From: DASQHY01 sp035602605
Lineage (GTDB): Bacteria > Acidobacteriota > Terriglobia > Acidiferrales > UBA7541
NCBI GenBank assembly: GCA_035602605.1
Contig: DATNLZ010000122.1
Coordinates: forward strand, 1 to 57,693
Reading direction: 5' to 3'
Length of the DNA: 57,693 bases
Shown here: one piece after another, positions 17,087-26,538 of the stretch
Layout: every line of letters begins with the position of its first letter
How positions within the stretch are numbered: the stretch's first letter is position 1
Notes under the pieces: model-generated
Told to the model about the DNA's origin: nothing
Database searches by the model: none
The model's input: the letters and a program-made list of their open reading frames with translations, nothing else
Position numbers and translations under genes: made by a program

Positions 17087-19069
17087 TTGGATTCTATGGC
17101 CATCGAGTCGATCCAGACAAGAATAGACGAGCAGAGACGAACCAGTCTCTATGCCCGAGCCCTGCTTATTCGAAAGGTCGAACAACGTCTGCTAACAATG
17201 TTTTCCGAGGGTAAACTTTTCGGAACGGTGCACACCTGCATCGGTCAAGAATGGACCGGAATAGCCGTCGCCGAGTCCTTAAAGGATGGCGATAGGATAT
17301 ACAGCAATCATCGGGGGCATGGCCATTTCCTGGCACGAACCGATGATGTGTATGGTCTCGTCGCTGAAGTAATGGGGAAAAAAACCGGGGTCTGCGGAGG
17401 CCACGGTGGAAGCCAAAATCTTTGCGCCCGTGATTTTTTCAGCAGCGGTGTCCAGGGGGGGATCGTCCCGGTCTCAGCGGGTCTGGCGCTGGAACAAAAA
17501 TTAAGCAACAGCTCCAATATAACCGTGGTTTTTGTCGGAGACGGCACGCTTGGCGAAGGTGCGCTTTACGAAGCGCTGAATATCGCCTCGCAATGGAATT
17601 TACCGCTACTGATTGTTCTGGAGAACAATTACTACGCGCAAAGTACGCCCCAAAAGCAAACACTCGCGGGAGATATTTGTGCTCGAGCCAGCGCCTTCGG
17701 AATCAGGACAGCACATGGCAATACCTGGAAACCCGAAGACCTGCTGGAGATTACCAGCGACTGCGTGTCGTGGGTTCGTGAGCAGCGCAAACCTGTTTTT
17801 TTACAAGTTGATACCTATCGTTTGATGGCCCATTCCAAAGGGGATGACGATCGGGACCGTAACGAGGTGGAGAGCTACTGGGCGAAGGACCCCATTACCC
17901 TTTTTACAAGAGAATTTCCTGAGGCTTCGCGTCAAATTCAGGCTGAAATTGACGAGCGGATCAATACATCGATAGCCCAGGCCGACCGGGATGGTTACGC
18001 CGAATCGATGGCCGTCGACGAAGCCGTGCCTCCCTATGGCGCGACAGCGTGGCGTTCGATAGCCAATGAAACTTCCGATCGAGTGGTCAACAGGATTCAT
18101 GCCGCCCTACAACGTAACATGCGACGCGACGAGCGGATTCTGTTGATCGGCGAAGATATAGAGGGTCCGTACGGAGGCGCTTTTAAGGTCACCAAGGATT
18201 TGAGTGCGGAATTCCCCGGTCGGGTACGAAACACCCCGATCAGTGAGGCAGCCATCATAGGAGTTGGCAATGGCCTGGCCCTTAGTGGACGATTGCCGGT
18301 CTGTGAAATTATGTTTGGCGATTTTCTTCCTTTGGCCGCGGATCAATTAATCAACCATGCCTCCAAATTCCGCTACATCTACAACGAGAAAGTGAATGTT
18401 CCCCTTATCGTCCGGACTCCGATGGGCGGGCGACGCGGCTACGGTGCCACGCATAGCCAAAGCCTGGAGAAGCATTTCCTTGGTCTGCCGGGCACGGTTA
18501 TGCTGGCCATCCATCATCGATACGATCCCGCGCTGGTTTTCGACACTCTATTCCGGACCATCGACCGCCCGGTTATCGTGATTGAAAACAAGTTGCTGTA
18601 CGGTGTCCGGGTGTCTAACGAGGCGCCTGCCGGGTTTGCGTGGGAGCATAGCGACGAGCTGTACCCAACCACGCGCTTGCGCCCGGAAGGAAAACCAGAT
18701 CTAACGATGCTGTGCTACGGCGGGATGCTGCCTGAAGTCGAAAAAGCCGCCGACAAACTTCTCGATCAATATGAAATTGTTTGCGAGGTTTTGTGCCCGA
18801 TACAGCTTTACCCGTTCAATCCGTGGCCGATCATTGAATCCATCCGCGAGTCGGGCCGATTGGTCATTGTTGAAGAAGGTCAGAATTTTGCCGCATTCGG
18901 CGCAGAAGTGATTGCCCAGATACACGAATCCGCCCCTGGTATTCTCAAGAGCGTACGACGGGTGGGTCCGCCCCGACATTCTATACCGTCGTGCGGGGTG
19001 CTCGAGGGAGAACTCCTGCCTGGCGAAACGCATGTGATCGAAGCTGCGTTGGAGATCATGAACCAATGA
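17087..19069 (+). CDS. Fused E1 alpha-beta subunit of a 2-oxoacid dehydrogenase
   Basis: A 660-residue thiamine-diphosphate enzyme. Residues about 20-315 are E1 alpha: SNHRGHGHFLA, GGHGGSQN, the ThDP motif GDGTLGEG to LENN (Gly151 to Asn181), and YRLMAHSKGDDDR. Residues about 330-655 are E1 beta: LLIGEDIEGPYGGAFKVTKDL, ISEAAIIGVGNGLALSG, and THSQSLE with His456. E1 decarboxylates a 2-oxoacid and reductively acylates lipoate on E2. The HS-x2-DDD loop looks nearer to branched-chain than to pyruvate dehydrogenases, a weak hint. GAGGG at 17077-17081 supports the TTG start; ATG at 17096 is the alternative. The stop overlaps the next ATG, so it is coupled to the E2-NRPS gene. No E3 is encoded nearby. 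Confidence 0.93.
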   Translation: MDSMAIESIQTRIDEQRRTSLYARALLIRKVEQRLLTMFSEGKLFGTVHTCIGQEWTGIAVAESLKDGDRIYSNHRGHGHFLARTDDVYGLVAEVMGKKTGVCGGHGGSQNLCARDFFSSGVQGGIVPVSAGLALEQKLSNSSNITVVFVGDGTLGEGALYEALNIASQWNLPLLIVLENNYYAQSTPQKQTLAGDICARASAFGIRTAHGNTWKPEDLLEITSDCVSWVREQRKPVFLQVDTYRLMAHSKGDDDRDRNEVESYWAKDPITLFTREFPEASRQIQAEIDERINTSIAQADRDGYAESMAVDEAVPPYGATAWRSIANETSDRVVNRIHAALQRNMRRDERILLIGEDIEGPYGGAFKVTKDLSAEFPGRVRNTPISEAAIIGVGNGLALSGRLPVCEIMFGDFLPLAADQLINHASKFRYIYNEKVNVPLIVRTPMGGRRGYGATHSQSLEKHFLGLPGTVMLAIHHRYDPALVFDTLFRTIDRPVIVIENKLLYGVRVSNEAPAGFAWEHSDELYPTTRLRPEGKPDLTMLCYGGMLPEVEKAADKLLDQYEIVCEVLCPIQLYPFNPWPIIESIRESGRLVIVEEGQNFAAFGAEVIAQIHESAPGILKSVRRVGPPRHSIPSCGVLEGELLPGETHVIEAALEIMNQ

Positions 19070-22000
19070 CTGGTCTGACTCCAATATTGGTGGAACGCGA
19101 TAACGTTAACGACGATTCCGTGTGCGTTTTGCAATGGCTAGCCGCGGAGCGCAGCAGGGTAGAAAAAGGACAGGTGATCGTCGAGGTTGAAACGAGCAAG
19201 GCCAATATGGAAATTGCTGCCCCGGCAAGCGGTTTTCTTCGACACGCGTGTCAAAAAGGCGAAGAGGTAAAGATTGGACAAGTTTTAGGTTATATCTGCG
19301 ACCGAGCTGAAGCGCCCCTTCCAGCGACTGCTCATCTTATCGATGGCCCCCAGAGCGAAGTTGGTTTGCAGCCGGGAATCCCAAACAGCCCAACCGATCA
19401 ACCCAAACAGGAATTAGCGTCGACAGTGCGGCCTCCGGTCGCGGCTAAAGAACGGAGTCCACGCTTTACGCAACAGGCTCTGGATCTGATTAAGGAATGG
19501 GGTTTGGACGCAAGTCAATTCGAAGGCTTGGGCCTGGTTCGTTCGCAAGATGTCCTTAAAGTAGTGAAGGAAGAAATGGCGCGCCGGAAGGATTTGCCAT
19601 CCTCCACAATCTCCAGCGCCTACCCTACGCGCGAGGCGCCGGTACCGGCCGCTGGGGTTACATTCCGAACAGAAAAATTAGCGCGCAGCAAACGGTTAGA
19701 AGCGAAATACCTATGGTCGGCGTACCAGAACACGCTGCCCTCGGCAGTCACCGTTAGATGTTCCACAGCCGGCCTGCACGCCGCCGCAGAAAAGGAAACT
19801 GGGATCCGGGCCGATGTGACCGCCTTAATTATTTTCGAGGTGGCCCGTCTGCTTCGCAAATACCCGGTCTTCAACGGCTATTACCAAGCAGGGTGTGTCA
19901 ATTATTACGACGCCATAAACATCGGCTTTGCACTCGATGCCGGCCGAGGGTTGATCGTTCCGGTTATTCGTGACGCTGACAAGAAAAATGTCTCCGAGAT
20001 AGCCAACGAGATGCGCGAGTTCCTGATTCAGTATCTCAGTAATGAAATCTCGGTGGAGTCGCTAAAGGGAGGGACGTTCACCATCACCGACTTGTCCAGC
20101 GAGGGCGTCCATTCGTTTCATCCTCTGATCAATCAGGGACAGTCGGCCATCCTGGCGGTGTGCAGCGAGTTTCAAACCGCTGAAAATCACGAAAATGTCT
20201 TTCATTTGATCTTAGTGTTCGACCATCAGGTTTCCGAGGGACGTGAGGCTGCTCGTTTTCTTAATGAACTTCGGCAGCGCCTAGGCGGAAAAGGAACTGC
20301 GCTGAAGCAAGCACCCTCCGATCCTACAGAAAAGTCCGTGCTTCCGCGGAACGCTCCCGAGGAAATGCTCGCGGGAATTTGGCGGGAAGTATTCGGGCTG
20401 CAACAGGTCGGGATGTACGACAGCTTTTTAGAGCTAGGGGGACATTCTTTACTCGCCGCCAAGCTCATCTTTCGGGTCCAAGAGGCGTTTGGTGTCGAAT
20501 TGCCCCTGCGTTGCCTGTTCGAGTCGCCTACGGTGGCCGACCTGGCCGCGGTCATTGAACAGCGGAAGAACGAGACTTCGGGTTATGTTCCCCTTCCGGT
20601 TATTGTTCCTGCGCCAGAGCATCGCTATCAACCATTCGCCCTTAGCGATATTCAACAAGCCTACTGGATCGGGCGTGGCGACTCTCTCGAGTTGGGCAAT
20701 GTGGCATGTCACGTCTATACCGAAGTTGATTTTGAACCGTTTGATCGCGAGCGCTTCGAACTCGTTTTACAACGCCTGATCGCGCGCCATGACATGCTGC
20801 GCGCCGTCGTCTTGGCCGACGGGCGGCAGCAGATTTTAGAGCATGTGCCTTATTACCACGTCGAAATCTTAGATCTGCGGGGACACAACCCGGAAGCAAC
20901 CGCTAAACAGTTGAACGATGTTCGCGGGCGCATGTCCCACCAAGTCTTGCCAAGTACCGAGTGGCCTCTATTTCAGATACGGGCTTCGCTGGTAGAAGAT
21001 CGGCGCGCTAAACTTCACATTAGCCTAGATCTTTTGATCCTGGATGCCAAGAGCATTCAAATTCTTACTCAGGAATTCACCGAGCTTTATCGCAACCCAG
21101 AAGCTTCTCTGGCTGCTCTTGAGATTTCGTTTCGTGATTATGTTCGGGCGGAAAGTGCCCTGCAACATTCCGAAGCGTATCGGCGTTCACAAGAGTACTG
21201 GACTCGCCGCCTGCCATCGCTTCCCCCGGCGCCGGATCTTCCGTTAGCAAAAAGTCCGAACGCGGTCACGCGCGCGCGCTTCGTACGCAGGGCTACAAGG
21301 TTGCAGCCTGATGCATGGAATCGGTTGAAAAACCGCGCTACCCGGGCCGGGCTAACTCCCCCGGCAGTGCTATTGGCCGCATTTGCCGAGGTTCTGAGTA
21401 TTTGGAGTAAGAGTCCCAAATTCACCCTCAATTTGACACTTTTTAATCGACTTCCCCTGCATGCTCAAGTCAACGACGTCGTCGGCGACTTTACATCGCT
21501 CAACATGCTGGCCGTAGATAACGCCCCACAGGGCACCTTTGAAGTTCGTGCCCGGCGCATTCAGGACCAGCTTTGGAGTGATCTCGATCATCGATATTTT
21601 AGTGGCATTAGGGTGCTTCGGGAACTCTCCCGGACCCAAGGGGAATCCCTGCGCACCACCATGCCCGTGGTATTCACTAGCTTTTTGAACCTGGACACCT
21701 CGCGCACCGGTGCCAGCGTGCCGCCACTGGGGAAGATATCCTACGGCATTACCCAGACCCCGCAGGTCTGGCTGGATAATCTGGTTCGCGAGGAAGCTGG
21801 AGAGCTTGTTTGTAATTGGGACGCGGTCGAGGAACTGTTTCCTGCGGGACTCTTGGATGACCTCTTCAAGGGTTACCAAACTTTGCTCGAACAGTTAGCA
21901 GCCGACGATTCGAGTTGGAATCGCGACCTGGCAGAAAACACTCGAAGGTTGGTACCTTCAGCGCAGATGGAATTGCGTCATCAGGTGAATCACACCGCCG

Positions 22001-24660
22001 CGCCATTCCCGTGCGAAATGTTACATACACTTTTCCTCAAGAAGGTCACCGATCAGCCCAACCAGATCGCGATTTCTACACCGACGCGCAAGCTCACCTA
22101 TGATGAAGTGTATCGACGTGCGTGCCGAATTGAAGATCAATTGCTTGAGCGCGGGGTTAAACCGAATCAGCTGGTTGCGGTTCTGATGGAAAAAGGGTGG
22201 GAGCAGGTCGTGGCCGTTCTCGGAATCCACTTCGCTGGCGGGGCTTATTTGCCCATTGATGCGGAGCTGCCGCCGGAGCGACAGCGCTACCTTATCGAAC
22301 ACGGCGAGGTGAGCGTTGTACTGACGCAGTCAGCGGTGCACAAGCGTCTGTCTCTGCCGGGCGGAGTGCAAGTCTTAAAGGTTGATCTCTTGAAGGCTGG
22401 CGAAGCAGGACCCCCTGTTCCCCGGCGGCGGCAAAAACCAGAAGACCTTGCCTATGTGATCTACACTTCAGGTTCAACCGGCCTGCCCAAAGGGGTAATG
22501 GTTGACCACCGCGGCGCGACAAACACCGTGCTGGATATAAACCAACGATTCAGAATTGGACCTCAGGATCGTGTACTGGCCATCTCGCGATTGAGCTTTG
22601 ACTTGTCCGTCTACGACATTTTTGGGCTGCTCGCAGCAGGTGGCACGATTGTAATGCCCTCTGCCGACCTCGCCCATGACGCAGCTCATTGGGCCGATCT
22701 CATAGCCACAGGCAAAGTCACCGTATGGAATACGGTGCCGGCGCTCATGCAATTGCTCGTCGACCAAGTGGGCAAAGGGGAAGCCGATGTGTTGGGCCAT
22801 TCTCTGCGACTGGTTATGATGAGCGGCGACTGGATCCCGGTAGGCCTTCCCGCGCAGATTCGCAGGATTCTACCGAATACAAAAGTGTTCAGCTTGGGAG
22901 GCGCTACCGAGGCCTCCATTTGGTCGATTTTATATCCGATAGAAAACGTGGATCCGAACTGGAAGAGCATACCTTACGGCAAGCCTATGCTCAACCAGAG
23001 CTTCCATGTGCTGAATCAAGCGCAAGCAGCTTGTCCGGTATGGGTACCCGGCCACCTGTACATCGGCGGGATTGGCTTGGCCAAGGGGTATTGGCGGGAC
23101 GAGCAGAAGACCAATGCCAGTTTCATCCAAGATCTGGAGTCCGGACTTCGTTTGTATCGAACCGGTGATTTAGGCCGCTACTTGCCTGATGGCAACATTG
23201 AATTCCTCGGCCGCGAGGATCTCCAGGTGAAAGTGCAGGGGTATCGAATCGAGTTGGGCGAGATTGAAGTTCGATTGCAGGAACACGAGAACATTGAGAC
23301 TTGTGTTGTGGCGGTGCGCGAGGACCATCCCGGGGAGAAGCGTCTTGTTGGATATGCGATCGTCAAGCCAGGAGTGCGTTTAGAACCTGCGGATCTACGA
23401 GAGTTTCTCCGCGCGAAGTTGCCAGAATATATGGTGCCTTCATCGTTTGTATTCTTAGATCGATTTCCGCTGACCCCCAATGGAAAAGTAGACCGTAAAG
23501 CGCTGCCTGCCCCGGTGCGCTCGATCACGCAAATTGGATCGAAGCCCTCCGCGCCTCGAGACACGCTAGAGTTACAATTGACCAAGCTCTGGGAGAAAGC
23601 TTTGGGTGTTCACCCGGTGAATCTCGGAGACAATTTCTTTGATCTTGGTGGCGATTCTTTAATGGCGGTTCGCCTTTTCTCCGAGCTAAGACAACTCACC
23701 GGCCGAACCCTACCGTTGTCCTCGCTGTTTCAGGCTCCCACCGTGGAGAAACTGGCTGAGCTTCTACGGCAGCAGGGCTGGTCTCCCTATTGGTCTTCTT
23801 TGGTTCCCATTCAGCCTGGTGGAAGTAAGCCACCGTTTTATTGTGTTCATGGGGCGGGCGGGAATGTACTCCTGTTTCGGGATTTGGCGCGATCTTTAGG
23901 TCCTGAGTATCCGTTCTTCGGCCTGCAAGCGCGCGGGCTTGATGGCAGCAAGAGCTATCTTCGGAAGGTTGAAGAGATGGCTATACATTACCTAAAGGAA
24001 ATTCGTGAGTTGCAGCCACAGGGTCCTTATTATCTTGGTGGTTTTTGCATGGGCGGGCAGGTTGCTTACGAGATGGCCCAGAACCTTCGCAACCAGGGGG
24101 AAAAGGTCGCCCTGTTAATCATGATCGACACCTATAACTTCAATGGTATTCCATTGCAGCTATCGTTTAGAGAAGGTGTCACTCACACCCGCGAAAAGAT
24201 AGCGTTTCATTCGATAAATCTTTTGCGGCTTAGCCCCAAAGAACAGCTTGCCTATCTCGGAAGGAAAATAAAAGGTGCCTGCGACAGGGAATTGGAGAGG
24301 TTCTTTGTTAAGATTTCCAGTCTTCTTAAAAGGAGACCTTTTGGTGGTGCATCGAATAGCTCTGATATTTTTTTGGAAAACATCAACGAAGAAGCTCATT
24401 TTTCTTATGTACCTGAGGCATATCCCGACCCGGTAACCATTTTTAAACCTCAGAGAAATTATACGCACTTAAGAGATCCGCAAATGGGTTGGGGCAGAGT
24501 CGTTTCCGGGCAGCTTGGCATTATTGAACTTCCCGTCAATCCAGGGGGTATCTTCATCGATCCTTATGTGCAAACACTGGCTGAAAAACTGCGGGGACTG
24601 CTAGACGAGGCCCACGCTGAGCAAACACGCGAGAACCAGTTAACATCGTCTTTGGCCTGA
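19066..24660 (+). CDS. E2 acyltransferase fused to a cysteine-type NRPS (lipoyl-PSBD-E2-PCP-Cy-A-PCP-TE)
   Basis: A 1864-residue, about 205-kDa protein starting at the ATG that overlaps the E1 stop. Domains in order: lipoyl domain 1-80 (Lys45 in ETSKA); subunit-binding domain 130-168; E2 acyltransferase 200-405 (His387 in DHQVSEG, where DHRxxDG is usual); carrier 1 at 430-500 (LGGHSL, Ser461); heterocyclization domain 520-945 (LSDIQQAYWIGRG, and Asp655-x4-Asp660-x2-Ser663 in place of HHxxxDG); adenylation domain 980-1480 (YTSGSTGLPKG, YRTGDLGRY, NGKVDRKAL), whose ten-residue code reads DLYNMSLIW before the invariant Lys, nearly the cysteine code; carrier 2 at 1500-1570 (LGGDSL, Ser1531); thioesterase 1585-1850 (GFCMG, Cys1661). 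Inferred role: lipoyl-bound acyl passes to carrier 1 and is cyclized with cysteine to a 2-substituted thiazoline. No E3, lipoyl ligase or carrier-activating transferase is nearby. Confidence 0.93.
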   Translation: MTGLTPILVERDNVNDDSVCVLQWLAAERSRVEKGQVIVEVETSKANMEIAAPASGFLRHACQKGEEVKIGQVLGYICDRAEAPLPATAHLIDGPQSEVGLQPGIPNSPTDQPKQELASTVRPPVAAKERSPRFTQQALDLIKEWGLDASQFEGLGLVRSQDVLKVVKEEMARRKDLPSSTISSAYPTREAPVPAAGVTFRTEKLARSKRLEAKYLWSAYQNTLPSAVTVRCSTAGLHAAAEKETGIRADVTALIIFEVARLLRKYPVFNGYYQAGCVNYYDAINIGFALDAGRGLIVPVIRDADKKNVSEIANEMREFLIQYLSNEISVESLKGGTFTITDLSSEGVHSFHPLINQGQSAILAVCSEFQTAENHENVFHLILVFDHQVSEGREAARFLNELRQRLGGKGTALKQAPSDPTEKSVLPRNAPEEMLAGIWREVFGLQQVGMYDSFLELGGHSLLAAKLIFRVQEAFGVELPLRCLFESPTVADLAAVIEQRKNETSGYVPLPVIVPAPEHRYQPFALSDIQQAYWIGRGDSLELGNVACHVYTEVDFEPFDRERFELVLQRLIARHDMLRAVVLADGRQQILEHVPYYHVEILDLRGHNPEATAKQLNDVRGRMSHQVLPSTEWPLFQIRASLVEDRRAKLHISLDLLILDAKSIQILTQEFTELYRNPEASLAALEISFRDYVRAESALQHSEAYRRSQEYWTRRLPSLPPAPDLPLAKSPNAVTRARFVRRATRLQPDAWNRLKNRATRAGLTPPAVLLAAFAEVLSIWSKSPKFTLNLTLFNRLPLHAQVNDVVGDFTSLNMLAVDNAPQGTFEVRARRIQDQLWSDLDHRYFSGIRVLRELSRTQGESLRTTMPVVFTSFLNLDTSRTGASVPPLGKISYGITQTPQVWLDNLVREEAGELVCNWDAVEELFPAGLLDDLFKGYQTLLEQLAADDSSWNRDLAENTRRLVPSAQMELRHQVNHTAAPFPCEMLHTLFLKKVTDQPNQIAISTPTRKLTYDEVYRRACRIEDQLLERGVKPNQLVAVLMEKGWEQVVAVLGIHFAGGAYLPIDAELPPERQRYLIEHGEVSVVLTQSAVHKRLSLPGGVQVLKVDLLKAGEAGPPVPRRRQKPEDLAYVIYTSGSTGLPKGVMVDHRGATNTVLDINQRFRIGPQDRVLAISRLSFDLSVYDIFGLLAAGGTIVMPSADLAHDAAHWADLIATGKVTVWNTVPALMQLLVDQVGKGEADVLGHSLRLVMMSGDWIPVGLPAQIRRILPNTKVFSLGGATEASIWSILYPIENVDPNWKSIPYGKPMLNQSFHVLNQAQAACPVWVPGHLYIGGIGLAKGYWRDEQKTNASFIQDLESGLRLYRTGDLGRYLPDGNIEFLGREDLQVKVQGYRIELGEIEVRLQEHENIETCVVAVREDHPGEKRLVGYAIVKPGVRLEPADLREFLRAKLPEYMVPSSFVFLDRFPLTPNGKVDRKALPAPVRSITQIGSKPSAPRDTLELQLTKLWEKALGVHPVNLGDNFFDLGGDSLMAVRLFSELRQLTGRTLPLSSLFQAPTVEKLAELLRQQGWSPYWSSLVPIQPGGSKPPFYCVHGAGGNVLLFRDLARSLGPEYPFFGLQARGLDGSKSYLRKVEEMAIHYLKEIRELQPQGPYYLGGFCMGGQVAYEMAQNLRNQGEKVALLIMIDTYNFNGIPLQLSFREGVTHTREKIAFHSINLLRLSPKEQLAYLGRKIKGACDRELERFFVKISSLLKRRPFGGASNSSDIFLENINEEAHFSYVPEAYPDPVTIFKPQRNYTHLRDPQMGWGRVVSGQLGIIELPVNPGGIFIDPYVQTLAEKLRGLLDEAHAEQTRENQLTSSLA

Positions 24661-24735
24661 ACGAAGCCGCGTTGAGACAATTTCCATTCCGGGCCGTTAT
24701 TCTGATCGTTTTCGATCGCCCCGATTCCGAATGCG

Positions 24736-26538
24736 TCAGAGTTTCGACCCCGATTGAGCGACGAGCGTCGCGGCCTCACGGGTAGAAAACAACGCCAGAA
24801 CCGCGGGCAGTTCGACGCGGAACGTAGCCCCGCCTCCCTCCGCATTGAAACATGTTATGGTCCCTCCATGCTCCTGAACCAACCCGTAGCAGATGCTTAA
24901 CCCCAAACCAGTTCCTTTGCCCACCGGTTTGGTCGTATAGAAGGGGTCGAAAACCCGGTTCGGCTCTTTTATTCCCGGTCCGGTATCGCTGAATGTCAGC
25001 ACCACATTCGCGCGTTCACGGTGAGTTTTGACGGTTAAAACCCCTCCACCCACTTCCTCCAAAGCATCGATCGCATTGCTGACAATGTTGAAGCATACCT
25101 GGACGAGTTGATTTGAGTCGGCACGCACAGCAGGCAATACCGTCTCGGTGCGGATCTCAATCCGCACGCGGTCCCCGCGCAGGTCAAGGGCGCGAAGTTG
25201 CACGGCGGTCGCCACAACCGCATTTATATCCAGCAGCGTGCGCTCCGCCGGAACTTGTCTCGAAAACGTCAGAAGGTTGGTCACCAGGGTTTTGGTACGG
25301 CGAGCCTGATCACCTATCTTCGTCGCCAGCGACCTGGCTCTTTCTCCGACAGACGGATCAGCGGCCAGCAGATCTGCGTACCCCAGGATCGCCGTCAGTG
25401 GATTATTAATTTCGTGCGCCGCACCGGCGGCCAGCTGACCGAGAGAAATGAGTTTCTCCGACTGCACCAGTTGCGTTTGCATTCGTGTCATGTGTTCAAG
25501 CGTGGCATTCGATTCATCGATCACTTCCTGCCTTTCTCGATTGAGGAAGCTCTGCCGCAAGAACACCAGGGAACTAAGCGGAATTGCCGCGATCAGCGTC
25601 ACCAGCAAGCGGAAGTTCCGCACTGCCGGCGGATCGCTGCTCGATCGAACACACCAAATTGCCAGCAGCGGCATCGACAACACCGCCACCATCGCCAGCC
25701 GAGCCGGCCATACCCCCTCGTTACGGGCACCCTTCTCCTTGATCTTCAGCTCGCTCGGAATGCTGGACGATTCGCGCAAACTCATCTGATAGGCGATGAT
25801 CCCGGCCGTGCCATACCACAAGAACGATACGATAAGCGGGAGGTCGTACAGGCTCCGCGCGTAGTATGTTCCGGATAAAGTCACGAACTTAATGGGTAGC
25901 GAGGCCAGGGTATAGGCGCTGGCCGCGCCAAACAGATGTGCGTAGGTCACCCGCCACGCGCCGCGCGTGGTCAACCACAGCATTCCAAAGCCCGCAAGAA
26001 TCACAAGATTTTGAATATGCGAAAGCAAATTTAGATTGTGGACGTACAACGCGCCATCCGGGTTCACTTTGGTCCAGGCGGTAACCATAAAGAGAAACAG
26101 ATAGATCCACCAGAGGAACAGCAGTACAAGATCTAAATACCGATGAGCGGTGTTGCGCCCCACCCACTGCCTGTGAGGTTGCAGCGCTAGCGCAGCTATG
26201 GTGGGTACGCCATGCAGAAAAATAACGATGTCGCCGCCAAACACCGCCGGCACAGCTTTATGTAAATAGACTTCGTAATAGGTCCAGCCGAATTGCGCAG
26301 TCATCCATGCCGTACAACTGAGCGCCAGCAAGGTCCAGAAAGCGTTTCGCCGCCAGTTTGACGTCCCCGCGTTCAACAAGAGCCCGGCGTTAGCGAGCAG
26401 CGGCGCAAAGCACAAGGCTACGTCCCCCACGGCCATGAGCGAGCGCCCGGGTTTCAACACCAGCGCGACCGCTAAACAGGTGCCGCCAAACAGCGCCCAC
26501 GCACCACACAAGCGCCGGTTTATCAGGGAAAGGGGCAA
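24736..26538 (-). CDS. Membrane-bound sensor histidine kinase
   Basis: A 600-residue kinase. The N-terminal 330 residues have about eight to nine hydrophobic segments and no recognised periplasmic domain, so it may sense a membrane or lipid-soluble signal. A linker helix (residues 330-360) leads to a HisKA domain with His375 in AAHEINNPLTAI, then a HATPase domain with NIVSNAIDAL, DTGPGI and GTGLGLSI. It autophosphorylates and passes phosphate to a response regulator; none is encoded next to it, so it is an orphan here. Its 3' end is only 75 bases from the 3' end of the E2-NRPS gene, so they converge and the link is only positional. The start is TTG without a strong ribosome site. Confidence 0.88.
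   Translation of the reverse strand: MPLSLINRRLCGAWALFGGTCLAVALVLKPGRSLMAVGDVALCFAPLLANAGLLLNAGTSNWRRNAFWTLLALSCTAWMTAQFGWTYYEVYLHKAVPAVFGGDIVIFLHGVPTIAALALQPHRQWVGRNTAHRYLDLVLLFLWWIYLFLFMVTAWTKVNPDGALYVHNLNLLSHIQNLVILAGFGMLWLTTRGAWRVTYAHLFGAASAYTLASLPIKFVTLSGTYYARSLYDLPLIVSFLWYGTAGIIAYQMSLRESSSIPSELKIKEKGARNEGVWPARLAMVAVLSMPLLAIWCVRSSSDPPAVRNFRLLVTLIAAIPLSSLVFLRQSFLNRERQEVIDESNATLEHMTRMQTQLVQSEKLISLGQLAAGAAHEINNPLTAILGYADLLAADPSVGERARSLATKIGDQARRTKTLVTNLLTFSRQVPAERTLLDINAVVATAVQLRALDLRGDRVRIEIRTETVLPAVRADSNQLVQVCFNIVSNAIDALEEVGGGVLTVKTHRERANVVLTFSDTGPGIKEPNRVFDPFYTTKPVGKGTGLGLSICYGLVQEHGGTITCFNAEGGGATFRVELPAVLALFSTREAATLVAQSGSKL

Noticed and set aside
18991..19065. Longer N-terminus of the E2-NRPS protein
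   Set aside because: The extra 25 codons lie inside the E1 gene in another frame; the ATG at 19066 overlaps the E1 stop and begins a normal lipoyl domain.
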